DNA from: Rhinopomastus cyanomelas
Taxonomy: Eukaryota > Chordata > Aves > Bucerotiformes > Rhinopomastidae
Assembly (NCBI GenBank): GCA_013400115.1
Contig: VXBP01009458.1
Span: forward strand, 1 to 64,000
DNA length: 64,000 nucleotides
Reading direction: 5' to 3'
Positions 50,127-62,816 of the stretch are shown here, in pieces; within the stretch, counting starts at the first letter, position 1, and each line of letters begins with the position of its first letter. Below the pieces are notes generated by a model. It ran no database searches. It was given only the letters and a program-made list of their open reading frames with translations, and had not been told where the DNA came from. Position numbers and translations under genes: made by a program.

Positions 50127-50437
50127 AACCAGAAGGGACAGTGGCTGGGTACTGTGCTGAGTCTGTTCATTAAAAATCTGTTTGAATAATAATTCTGCCC
50201 GAGTCAAGTCTTGCAAGTCTAATGCAATTTCTAGTCCACCCAAAGCAGTTGCTGTGACATGGAGCAGAGCAGAAACACTCGTTTCCTGTGCTCAGCCATG
50301 TCTGGAGAATTCCTGTTTCCAGGCAGAATGTTCAGAGCTTCAAGGAGCTGAAGTTAAAGAGATCCTGACTGAGGTATCTGTTCATGGCAAAAGAATCAGA
50401 GCAGTACACGACACAAATGGGTGCTGAAGATTTAGAA

Positions 50438-50443
50438 AATAAA
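50438..50443 (+). terminator. Probable polyadenylation signal of GUSB
   Basis: AATAAA, about 310 bp after the stop codon and the first canonical hexamer downstream. Transcript ends were not available, so an upstream variant signal remains possible. Confidence 0.55.
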
Positions 50444-52314
50444 ATACAAGTTACTCTAAATGAGCATCACACCCCTCCAAAGCAAAAGGGGTTTTCCAGT
50501 TACACTCCCCTAACAGTTACACTACTCAGATCACAGCAAGTTGTCCACAGGATTACAGACCAGCACAGTTTACAGCTTCTCTTGCTGGACAGAGCAGATG
50601 CGGCTGGCTGGGAAATTCTGAGTGTTCACAGCCCTCAGGAAGTGCAGGAACCAACACTTCTTCTGTGAGGAGACCCAGCACACCCCAGTCCACTATGGAA
50701 TTCACACTACAGCAGCAAGGTGAGTACGTTAGAGAGGTTTGTACTACAGCACCTGGACTTTGCTTAGAGCTATTTACTTTACTCACTACACAGAGAGCTG
50801 CTGCTGTTAGGTGCAGTCCTACCTTCCAGCACGGAAGGGCTTCCTTCACATTAAGCTGTCTCTAAACACTACAGGAATGGCAGTCTAGAGGGTAGGTTTA
50901 TTTTAAACCTTTTTGATCCTGGCCTGATTCTGAGTACATCAATGCGCACAGGCTACTGTAGCCCTAACACAGCGCTGAAACGTCCCTCTCAGGCTGTAGT
51001 CCTTCAGGCTCGAAGGACTCTCAAGGCCAGGCTTTAGACTCTACGGGACTACGTCAATACTCACAGAGGAGCTCAGAACACAGTCTGCAAACTTCATTGC
51101 AACATCACAAGGCTGTCCCAAGAGCAGCGTCACCCATAGCAGGGTGACCCAGCTGGAGGCTGTCTACTGAATTTGGGAAGTTGGCACCATTATGCAGCTT
51201 CATAATTCTGCCTGCTTTTCCTCAGCTGGCTCTTCAGCTAGTATCTCAAAGAAGCGACCAAAACACCTACCAGTGAAAGGAGAACATTTGCTCTCGTGTG
51301 GTGGCCAACTTCTCTTTCCTTTAGATGTGACACATCAGAAACCAGCAGCCCTTCCACACTGCCACACGCAGAATGAGGACAGGTGTGTTTGCTGCAGAAT
51401 CCACATCATCTTTTGCTGACTTTTTAAGGGAAAAGAAGCAGCATACCAACATTCCTCACACCACGCTGGGTCTACAGATTTGCTGTCTAACTAGAACCCC
51501 AGGGTGTAAAAGCGTATCCACAGTGAGGAGACACTCGCTCAAGTACGCCGTCGTATTCCTTATTTAAGCCCAGTACCAGTGTTTGAAAGTCACTCCAACT
51601 TCACAATCTCTCGATGCAGTTTAAGTCACTGTCTTCCCCATTTCAACAGACATGACACACCAACAGCTGCCACAGAGGCTGCAGGAGAGAAAGCTCTCAC
51701 GTTACTTCAATCCAGCAAAACAGTTGCAGTTTAATATCCACAGGCGTGCGCTAAGCACACACTGCAGAGTCTCAGCCTCTGCTTGTTCTCAGCAGCTCGG
51801 TGCACGGAGACCCTAACCCCTCCCAAGCAGCTCCCTCCCTCCCCCCCCACCCCAAATCCACAGCGGTTCCCAGACACACTGAGATCGTGGCGTGGGGTTA
51901 GAGCAGACCCACAGAACCAAGAAAGTGCTAAAACAACACACCCAACGGGGCTGCTCGTGTGTTGCTTCAAGAGCCGTAAGCAGGTAAAGCCTTAAGCCAA
52001 TGCTGCTCAACCTTTACGCACCCGTGTGCACAACAGTCAGCAAGACACGATGAAGCTGCAGAAATTCTACCAACTGCTATCTCCGGGGACCTTTCTACTG
52101 CTAACACACAATGTCATTGAAGAGAACCAAATACAAATCACAACTCAGTACATTTCTAGAAACAGAGTTACAGTACTGACTTAAAAAACAGTTTCTAAGG
52201 CTCAGACTGAGTCCAAAAAGGCCTCTGATTGGGTTCATTCAAGCTCTTCCAATTGCACTGCACGGATGCAGCGTAAGAACGATTGCAGCAAGACGTCCAC
52301 AGGTCATTTCTACA
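50444..52314. other. Intergenic interval between convergent GUSB and VKORC1L1
   Basis: No coding exon, RNA gene or CR1 fragment recognised. Short ORFs here have no family resemblance that I can see. Part may be an extended 3'UTR of either gene. Confidence 0.5.
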
Positions 52315-55300
52315 TTTATTTCTTTTTATACCAAAAGAGTTATGTGCAACAAAGAGAATTCGTACATATTTACAGCGGTTTACCTGTTAGCAAAAGTGTA
52401 TCCTAAACCTCCAACAGGGAATCTCTCAACCTACACTGGTAAAAGGAACATCTGCCCCGTGACTCCGTTCGCATGGATGTTTCGTTTGGAGCTCAAAGCA
52501 CTGGTAATAAATAGGTGATGGAACACACCGTACAGAACAAACACCTAATACCTAGGCCATGCTTAACACAGCTTTATGGTAACGGAATACTTTGTCTTTT
52601 TTGCCTAGAGGGTGTTTCAACAACATTGGCAGAACCAAAGCTACTCATCTGTCTGACTTCTAGCCCATGTAAGTTAGGAGCATCAAGTGCTGCCTGAAGC
52701 ACCTCACCAACCTCGTTGAACCACCGTGAGGCTTGGTGCAGCAGAAGACAAATGCACACGACAGTGTACAGGGATCTCCTAACAGGGGACATTTGCTGTC
52801 ACTATCAGAGGTGGTAGGGAATGTTTCATTGGCCTTAGTATCGCAAATACTTTGCTCCCAAGAAACACTTGTTTCCTAAGCGAGACTTGAATACTTCGTT
52901 GGCCTTAAGAGTAGCAAGTACCTTACAGTAAGAAGATTTCCGGAATGTTTAATTCCTAAGCAGGTTTTGGGATGAGGCTCTTTTGATCTTTCCAATCTGC
53001 CCCTCACGACAGGGCTTCTGATAGCCAAGGAGGGGGAGGAAGAGCTCCAATTCAGAACTTCTGTTCCTAAATGACAATTTTCCCCCACTCTGTTCTCATG
53101 AGTGTTGAAAACACAACCAGAATCTGGGGAATGCCCCCAGTCCCTCTGCCAGACCAGGTATTCCTCACTAGCTTTTACCCCATACTCTTGTATCCTCAAG
53201 AGTTTCTCAGAACTTGCCTTTGGATTTGTAAGGACCGAGTTAATACCAACCCCACACTTGCCACATCTGTTTGGGCTAGGGGCAGGCAGGGGGGCAGTTG
53301 CATGCGGCACTTGTCTGACCTCCATCACATTCGTAATTGTAACCTGAGCCATTTTACTGGAAGAAATATGCTGTTTCTATCCTTGGGAGCAACAAGAGTC
53401 AACAAACTGGAAGCAAAAAGGTCCAAACTTCTACTGCTAGTATTATTTTGCCCTTTATTCAGGCCAACTGCATTTCTGAAGCACAAGAGAGAAAGCAGGA
53501 GTTAGGGCCATTCTGAGCAAATCACTTCCAGTAAAAAGTAACTGCAAGAAAAACACACAAGACAAGAGAGTTCACAATTAAGGATCAGATTTGCAAGTGC
53601 GTGCACAAAGCGGCGCTGCACACTCTTCCAGAGACCAAACTCTGCTCCCATTTGATCTCTGTGCGCTCACAAACAAGGACTGAAGACACGACCGCTGGAA
53701 ATCTGGCCCTAAACAACTTTACTAAACAAACTGAATCAACAGACTATGCCCACACAGACAAGCACAAGACACAGTGAAGTTAGTCAACACCTACACTTTC
53801 AGCTGATGGGGCTGTCTTCCGGTGCGTGCTACACCCAGAAAGGGGACCAAGTGACCACTGGGTATACTTGTCTCTGTCGCCGCTTCTTCTGAGATATCAG
53901 CGCTGCGACTAAACCACTCCAGGCAGCCCACGGTCACCTCTTCCTCGGATGAAAAGGATGCCCTTAGTGTAGATCGCAGAAATGCGTCAAAATAAATCCA
54001 TACAACACAGTCAACAGCTGTAGTACCTCAAGGCTTGGAAGAGAACAAAGTAAAGCCTTGAGGGACAAGTTTAACATCATTTCCTCCCCTTCCCGTCAAC
54101 AAAGTTCAAGGTATTTGGGAGACAGAACTAAACATCAAGACAAGCTTTAACTCTACTCTGGTCAGTATAAAACGCGTTTAATGGATTGTTGTCTAAAACT
54201 GTTAGACAAGAGGGACAAGGAACTTAGTGTTACATGCAACAGATGTTACTCATACCACAGAACTCTACACATTACAGCAGTCTCCACCTACATCCTTGAT
54301 ACAAACCAGTAGCAATTTAAACACTACGTTGTGAATTCCATCCCAAATACCCTATTTTCTCTATGGAACACTGCATGTTTCACAGTCAAGTTTCTCCTCA
54401 AGTTTTAGTGCTTAGAACCCACTTAGCTGCACAACACAAGTGTCTGACATTCATGCTTAAGAAAAAACAAACCCTGATAAACTAATTCTTTAAATAAAGG
54501 GGTATGCAGTTGGAATTCTTCATGTTTAGAAGCTGACAAGGGCAGAGAGCAGCACAGCACCAATTACAGCCAGCAGCTGAACCCAGACCTTTTGGTGTCA
54601 CAGAGTCTGAAACGCAAGGATTTTACTTTTCTGAATCACATCGTCACCCTTCTGCCGCATCAATTGCGCTGACACATGCTGCTACCACTTCTCAGTGTAA
54701 AAACTGAAGCCCATCTCTTAATACTCTTCTAAGCCCAGCAAGTCTGCGGGGAGTTGTGTTTGTTCGTTCATTTTTCAAGCAAGGACACTTCTGCCTGCCA
54801 AGCCCGACACAAAGTATTTGGTTTAGGATTTTAAGACAGAAGGCACTTTTAGCATTCAGCCTTAGAATACTGAGCGCAGAAACATTTGCAGTTTTGTTCC
54901 CTTGTTTAAGCTTGCAGTTTAATTACGTGGGTTTTCTTGAATTCCAATTAGTTATTAGAGCAATGATAGCACGGTATCACATTTCATTTGCAGAAGCACA
55001 TTGACTGACTTATCCCGACTAAACGAGTTGCCCTTCCAAGGGATCTCGCGCGTGTCAGGTCTAAAGTTCAATTCCCAATATAGCACAAGCCAAAGATCCC
55101 GAGGAAGATCAATTAAGTAACTGCTCGTTCAGCGCGCTGCCTGGTTATGCCACTCGGTCAGCGGTTTCCACTGCAAACTGCAATCCTATACTGCAGAATT
55201 CACAGAACATCAAACATCAGTAACACTGGCTGCCCGACTGCAGTTTAAGAATGAAACAGCTCGGCGTGGAAATTAAGTCCTTTCAAAGGAGCTCTTGGAT

Positions 55301-56133
55301 CAACCAACCCCCAATCTGCATAGAATATCCTGGTGGCAGCTTCCTATTGACCACACAAGCTATTTTAATTCTGTACAGAAATGAATGAAGTGGTGGTTTA
55401 ACGAACGAACATCAAGGTTTCAGCTTTAATTCCATTTTCGTTACTGGAGACAACAAAAAAAGAGAATAGAAGGAACAAACCCCAACCCTCATTCTTGTGA
55501 AAGCACGAGCAGTGAGAGCAGCGACACGGCGTTCTCTACAGAGGTCACTTCTTCCATCACGTCAGTCGACTATTAGCTGAACACTCTGAAGCTCCTAGGC
55601 TAACGAAACCGATTGTACAGTGAGTTCTCCAGGGATAAAACCAATGTTTCTAGTTTTATTTACAGTGTAAGTCCTAATCAAATCTAAGTCCATCAGCTAG
55701 AAAAACAACCCCAGTAATATACATACTGTAAACATGGCAACATTAAATATGGTAACGCTAGTCTAGAACAGTTAATGTCATGATCACATCCTGTTATACC
55801 TGAATTTATATACAGGGTATTTTATAGCGGCTGTTACCACTTCACAAGTGGAGGGGAAGAGAGAGAGTCTAGGCTTTGCTGTGGCTAAAACTCCTTCAAA
55901 GTAAAGTTAAAGCTTGTCTTTGATTGCGTTAGAGCTTTCTTTCATGACCACGTTTAAGTTGAAGATTAGCACAAAAAAAAAAGAATTATCGGGGGGGCCC
56001 CTTCCAATTGATAATTAAAAATTCAGTTATGATTCTCGGGGAAAGTGTCTGATATGGAGAATAAAAAATTACTGCAAAATAAACTTAATGGAAGTTGGTT
56101 CTTCAGACTGTCAGTCAAGAGTTCAAACAGGCG
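52315..56133 (-). other. Probable long 3'UTR of VKORC1L1
   Basis: Stretch downstream of the VKORC1L1 stop with no credible exon and no CR1 copy, which is unusual for this window and fits a retained UTR. Minus-strand AATAAA hexamers lie at 55655-55660 (about 0.47 kb from the stop) and 52315-52320 (about 3.8 kb). Human VKORC1L1 is known to have a long 3'UTR. Which signal is used cannot be decided here. Confidence 0.4.
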
Positions 56134-57156
56134 TTACTCCTGTTTGGGTTGGAGTTGCCGTTTCCAGGCCTCGTTCAAATAAACTAGTCGTTTGTAGTTG
56201 ATGATAAAGAGAATGAAGTTCAGCAAATATGTGATGACGCAGACAATGCAAAATTCCTTCAGCACGAAGTACAGAATGTACGTCAAGTACAACGACCCTA
56301 CTACAGACACTATGGAGGATGTCATGAGGATTAGAGCTGCTACTGCACTTGCTGTCATACCTGCAACGAGAGAGAGAGAGTTACTACTGCTGCTCTCCTT
56401 CCCCCCGCCACACAAAGCACAAAGCCTAAGCACTCCAACGCAAACCAAAGGCTACTCGGTGAGTTCGCGTTACGTAAAAGGCTGTTCAAAATACCATGAG
56501 GTCAAGAGGGGTGACATATCACTATCTGCAGGGGAGCTTCTAGGTTCTCTAAGACAGTCCCTTGACAAGAAGTATGTGTGGTATTTACCTTCTTCCATAT
56601 TCCTGAGTTATGGGGAAGGCTACAGGTTGGTCAAGTTACATCTGTCCCGATCTCCAGCTTTAGAGCAGACCACGTCGTTATGAAAAAACATGCAAACACA
56701 CACTTCATGCTCTTGTTCTGCTACCTCCATTGCTCCTACTAAACTTAGACATTTCATCTTTTATTCCCTCTCTTTCCCGTTGTGCAATCCAACGCTAACT
56801 ACATTTTCAGTGAAAACACCACTGCAGTTGCTGCCTTGGCACTTGTATCATTAACAGCACAGCATGAGAAACGCAACTGCTCCTGGTATCACTCAGGTTT
56901 TTAAGACCTTTGGACAGAGGTGTCATTAGACTGCTACTGAAAATCCCAAACAAACAACAACAGTGACAGCCACTGCTTGTGCAACGTGTGACACACTCCT
57001 TTTCCATCGCCACAGACTTTAGGCTCGAAACTGAATCCGTACTTACCCAGTAGCATTTGTAGTATATAAAAGACGAGTCCAAAAACACTGTTTGACTGAT
57101 TTATTGCACTGTCCTTCCCAAAGATGGAACCCAACAGACCAAATCCTCGACCCCAT
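56134..57156 (-). CDS. VKORC1L1: Vitamin K epoxide reductase complex subunit 1-like 1 (exons 2 and 3; exon 1 off window)
   Basis: ER multi-pass membrane oxidoreductase that reduces vitamin K epoxide and supports intracellular antioxidant function. Exon 2 is 57047-57156 (110 bp; WGRGFGLLGSIFGKD, then NSVFGLVFYILQMLL). Exon 3 is 56134-56360 (starts GMTASAVAALIL, ends AWKRQLQPKQE, stop TAA). Phases agree (codons split as G|GT and AG|A). The redox motif CxxC is seen as FCIVC in exon 3, inside hydrophobic helices. Sequence is very close to human VKORC1L1 and not to VKORC1 (the NYKRLVYLNEAWKRQLQPKQ tail is the L1 type). Exon 1 should lie beyond the right edge; nothing like it occurs up to 64000, so intron 1 exceeds 6.8 kb. 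It is convergent with GUSB. Confidence 0.96.
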
Positions 57157-60100
57157 CTGTAAAACAAGGAAACTCATTAACGTGTATTTGGACACCTATT
57201 GCTTCACACTTTCAACTCATCGCTGTTGGGGAAAAACAAAGACCTGTGTATTCCGACATGAACACTGCAGTCCTACATGAAGTTCAGGGTTATCTGGGAA
57301 AACCAAGCAGCTTGAACAGGAGGTACAGCAAGTACAACTTTAACCCACAGAAGCTGCTAGACATGTCAGGAACTACCAAGTTCACACAGCTGCAACTTCA
57401 CCAAACACCACACCTGCTTCCTAGGGCCGTAGTTCAAAGCTCTTATGTCAAACAAACAAGCAAACATCCTCCATCACAATGAGTTGGACACATGCTCAAT
57501 ATACAGCTGAGATACAACTTGGTAACTAGTTGTTACCGGCCCTGTCAGCACTTACCTCACTGGCACAAACAGAGCAAGCAAATCAGAACATATGTTTATG
57601 CTTGAGCTGCTCTTGATCAGTCTAACACCTCAGGAGGAACCAAATCTGTCAAGCAGACTAGCTGGGGCTGGTGCCATTACAAGACGCATCATTTGCTAGG
57701 GCCTCTGCACAGTGTGACATTTTGAACAGGCACCTTAACCAGAGACTTTCCCCTTTCTAGTGGTGAACTAGAAAGCAGCACAAGCCCTATAAAACTGCAG
57801 TAAGTGGAATAGAGGACTAAATTAGCAAATAGATTTGGGCTAGAAACCATTCATTTGATACCTTAAGGCAGATCACACTGTTATTTGTTAAAGTAAAGCA
57901 TTTACTAGTGTCACTTGAGAAGCACTGCAACAGAAAACACTCGTGTGCTCCATTTACACCAACAAGAGTGCAGGGTCTGAACAGTGTGTTCTACTGGAGA
58001 CTGGTTCCACTAGTGAGCCACAGCACAGGTTTGCTCTCTGCACTCTACAGGAACGGTGGACGCATCTGAGACCAGTGGGAGGCTCCAACCACATTACAAG
58101 CAGTTTCCTCAGACACAAACGGCACCACAATAAACACAATTTAATACCACTTCCAAAATGCTTCAGAGCCTCATGGCCATTAGTCCAATATTTTCCAAAC
58201 ACATTCAAATTAATCACTAATTCAAACTTAGTAACTCTCTGCAATTAACTATTATATATCCAAGGCTTGTGCTCTCCTCCACAAGAAGCTGAGCAGAGAG
58301 CACCAGTCCCCCAAAGGCACATTCACTACACAATCAGTAAAAAACAACTAGTTTTGTCTCAAATCTTGTAAGTGACTGAAGCGAAACGTATGTGCAAGCG
58401 TCAGTCTTCAAGTATAGAAAAGACTGACATTGGCCTTACCACAGGGACAACGCACTGCGTCCCAGAGCTGCGAAGGGTCAGAAGGACACAAAGTTCACTG
58501 CAGGGAGGAGCAGTGCAATAAGCCCAGTGCAACCGTGAGACCTTTCAAACGGTGAGGACCAAGGCTGGTCACACATCATCCCCCCAGTATACGAAGGCAA
58601 ACAGTCCCAGTTAGCCTGCAACAGTTTGTGGGTGAAATACCATCAAGGATGAGTACCCCAAAGCTCTGGAAAGGCCGCTGTTGAGATGCAAGTGCAGCAT
58701 TCACAGCTGAGAGTGCCCTGCTTCCAAGAGGGTGGGAAGGCCAAATGCCATGTAGCAACCCATAAGCAAACATTATCCAGAAGTCCTGCGAGTTCCAAAG
58801 AATCTCAGCTATGACAAGACTCTCATCTCACACACCGAATATTATCCAGATTTTAAGTGACAACTGTTTGTTTTTTCACCTTGCTTCGAGAAGACACGTC
58901 ACAATTGCCTCATGCTGCCCAGCTACCAAATGCTGAGTTAAAGTGCCAGACAAATGATGTAGGGCATCACCATTTGGCATTTCATAGTCTCCCTTGGTTC
59001 TTCTGTAGCACCACATTTACAGGTGTCCCAGGTTACTAGTCCCACGTAACGTTTATTGGTCTAATCTCCATGCAACAGTTCATCTCAGTACCTTAAATTC
59101 ATTCAGGCTTTCCTTACCAAGGGACTAAGCAGTGTCACCCAAATGGTGCCCAGGCCTGTGGTTCCACATTAGCCTCTCTCAGTGTAACCACAGGACACTG
59201 CATTCCTACCCTCTCCTGCCCTAGCTCTACGCTCTCACGTCTTCCGGTGCTCATGAGATCCTGTTGGGTTTGAAAGCACAATCAAACTTAAAACATTAGA
59301 AACTTCAGACAATGGAATGTGATCCTACAGTTACTCTGCAAGTGAATAAAATGTTGTTAATGGAGAGATAACGAGTTCCAGCCTTTCCTGACAGTCAGTG
59401 TCCCCAAGTGATCTGTTCACTCCTGCAAGGTCAGAGCACGGTGGAAGCTTTTTCCACAGGCAGTAGTTCATCAAGTATCTGGTTGGCCTTGTAGCAGCTT
59501 TAAGGACATCAAGTATTAGATTTCAGTCCACAGAGTACAGCTCTAATCTCGCATCTTATTCCACACCCTTCAAGAGAGGGAAGACGCCTGTGCTTTCAGA
59601 CAAAGCCCTTTTTCCAAATGTACAAAGTTTGAGATGTGAGGAACTTTTACACATCAAACCCAAAAGCAAAGCACTTCGACTGTATACCTAATTCCATCTA
59701 AATTCTCTACTCGAGAGGCTAAATGTTCTCCTAATTCTATTAAGGAGGACCCAAACCCCACTAAAATGAACAACGAACCAAGTACACGAGTGAGCAATTG
59801 GAGGAAGGAAGAAGACGGAGCATGATGATCTTCCTTCTTGCACCAAAATCATACAAATCACACCTGAGCTCTGGTAACTTTCAAAATCTAAAAACATACA
59901 GCAAGCAAACAGCAGGATGAGAGACTGCAGAATAAAACACCAATAAAAGGGACTATAAACTGTTCAGAAGTTCTTCATGGAACTTGCCTGTCTCAAAGAT
60001 TAAGATTGACAGAACTGTGGTTAACCCTGAATGCTCAGTAAAATGTCCCACCCTTCCTAAAGCTTTTATTGCACAGCAGGACAAAAGCTCAGTCCAACAT

Positions 60101-61849
60101 CACCAGCTCTTTCCTGGTACTGCTGGGGACTCCCCTCCTTGAAGCAGTTAAGTGTTGTGTTGTGAAAAGCCTGCTGAAGCCACCCTGCGTGATTCAGAGC
60201 ACTATGACACACACACGTGGCAAGGCCACTCCTGCCACACCCGAGTTTCACTCCAGTTAAATAAAAAGCAGCAATCCGGACTAACTTCAAGGAAGTTTTA
60301 GATGAAATCTTTAAGACATTGGCCTGTATGTTTCAAGTAACTCACATTCCCTCTCTGCTCAAGATGCTGCCCTGCTGCACTTCTCACTTAACAGGTACAG
60401 CCTGGAGTGGTCTTTAAAAAGGTTACCAGAATAGTGATGCAAGACACTCCAGACCAAGCGCAGAGAACTGTTCATGCACTTTCCCAAGAGCTAAAGCTGA
60501 ACACTGCACAATGCCTCTTAGTCCAACGTGCATTTCCTTTTATCAAAAGGAAGGCTTGGAAAGTATTACCCACCCTCTGAACACTGTCCCTTTTCATTTG
60601 TGAGATCCAACAGAGCTGAGGAGCGCTGTGGTTTTCAAGTTTAAGGGACCATCACACACACCTGACACTTTTTAGCAGGAAAACAACAACTGAGCTAATT
60701 TTTATTCCACAAGTGATGTAAAATCTTCTACTGCTAATCATTAGCTCTTCAGCAAATTTATGAGCATCCCCTGTGCTCCAGAACTCTGTATCATGGGGGC
60801 ACACTAAGCATTGCCCTGTCATTTAGTGCAGACAGTACCCCTGGCAGAAAGGCTACCAACAGACCCTCATGCAGGACACTTGTATCTCAGTCATTTCAAA
60901 GGACAAGTGAACAACCTCCAAGTTTAACATGTCAGAAGCTGTAACAGTTATCAATAGCAACTCAAAAAGCAACAGACTTCCAAGCTTGACAGACCCAGTA
61001 AATCAAACAAACAAACAAAACAGTAGATGTTTAGCCAAGAGTCAGATAATTATCCACTCTAAGAAATGCTCTTCTGCTTGTTCTAGCCAAGCACCTCAGT
61101 TCTGACAGTTACCTGCAGGGGATGGTTTTAAGGGCTTTTACAAGAAGATTAGTCTCCAAAAGCCTCAATTATTGTGAAGAATCAGCTTAAGAAACTTCTG
61201 AACCAGGGTCTCACCTGCATGACCATGCTCAGCATCCTACCTTGAACCTTCCTGAATGCACTGAGATGCTTTCTGAACACATGGCTCTGCCCTCCACAAA
61301 ATCCTCCACTGATGAATGCCAGAACCACACTCCCTCAATTTCACTCAGCAGCCCTTAGTTCTCAGTCAATAAAAGACCTAAGTACTGTGTATTCATTTTA
61401 ACATGAGGATAACCATGTTAGAGAAATCCAAGTCCAGCTGGCTTCAGTCAGCCCCATGTCTGTGACAGCAAGGAGCAGGTGCCTTGAGCAAAGCCGACAA
61501 CCCTCCCAGGTCACATTCTCATCTCCTAAATGTCTCACTGAAAATGCTATCAAATCCTTCAGGAAGCTGGATTATTAAATGGCCCGTACCACTGAAAACC
61601 TGAGAACTCTGCAGCAATGGTTTTACCCCATATTCCTCTCCATGTTTAGGTTTGCTGTCATACAAACAAGAAAACAAAATTGTGTTTTCAGACAACAGTA
61701 ATTAAAGAACTTGAGTTTTGTTTTCTGAGTAGTACTAGATGAAAGCCTCTCATTTCAGGATTGTCTTTCATGCCACCAGCATTGTTTCCTTATAAAGAAC
61801 CATTTACCACTTTGTAATCCAAAGGAAACAAATAAAACATAAACATCAC

Positions 61850-62163
61850 AGAATCACAGAATGTTAGGAATTGGAAGCAACCTCAAAAGATCATCTAGGC
61901 CAATCCCCCTGACACAGCAGGATCACATAGACCAAGTCACACAGGAACACATCCAGATGGGTTTTAAATTCTTTCAGAGAAGGACACTCCACAACCCCTC
62001 TGGGCAGCCCCTTCCAGTGCTCTGTCACCCTCGCAGTGAAGAAGTTCCTTCTCACATCGATGTGGAACCTCCTGTTCCAGCTCATACCCATTGCCCCTTG
62101 TCCTATCATGAGATGACACTGAGCAGAGCCTGGCTCCATCCTCCTGACACCCACTCTTCATAT
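61850..62163 (-). repeat. CR1 LINE 3' fragment, VKORC1L1 intron 1
   Basis: Reads antisense on the plus strand: ATCACAGAATGTTAGGAATTGG, AAGTCACACAGGAACACATCC, GGGCAGCCCCTTCCAGTGC, CCTCCTGACACCCACTC. Confidence 0.92.
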
Positions 62164-62743
62164 ATAAACATTCATAATTTCCTATTGAAAAAGTTTACGC
62201 TTGATAAGTAAAACGCACATTTCCTTAAGTGCCATCTGACTTCTGAGACAAGTTAAAGCACAGAACAGACACTCAGGATGGGAAAAAAGCTGCTCTGCAC
62301 TCACACACCGTCGTCAAGGAAAAGCTCTTATAAAGGTCACATTAATATTTCGTGATGTTAAGAAATGTTAAGGAACTTCAGGAGCAGCTTCTTTACAGCT
62401 TCACTGGAGGATTTTGGATTAGACCTAGTTCATGATTACAAGGTCGCTTAGGCCACTCTTACAATTTTAACAAGTTAAGTGAAAGCCTTCAATTAGAAGC
62501 CATGAGAAAGAAGATTAAAAATTCCTATTTGATAACTTGCCAAGAGTGCTTAAAAAATTCTGATACCCTGCTTTTTATGTTGAAATTTATTTGCAGTATT
62601 TACCATAAGAAAATGAGATTGTGATTACAGATAGATATATTCTCCAGCTCTACCACAGGAACAGTTGGGAAACCCTCAGTGTCCAAACATCAAAATCTCC
62701 AGCAGACATTGCTTAATTATTTTATAGTAGTCTTTACAGAGAA

Positions 62744-62816
62744 TGGGTTGTTGCAGGGGGCTGGACTAGACAATCTTTCTGGGTCCCTTCCAACCCCTAA
62801 TGATTCTATGATTCTA
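62744..62816 (+). repeat. CR1 LINE 3' tail, VKORC1L1 intron 1
   Basis: GGGTTGTTGCAGGGGGCTGG, CTAGACAATCTTTCTGGGTCC, ATGATTCTATGATTCTA. Confidence 0.88.
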
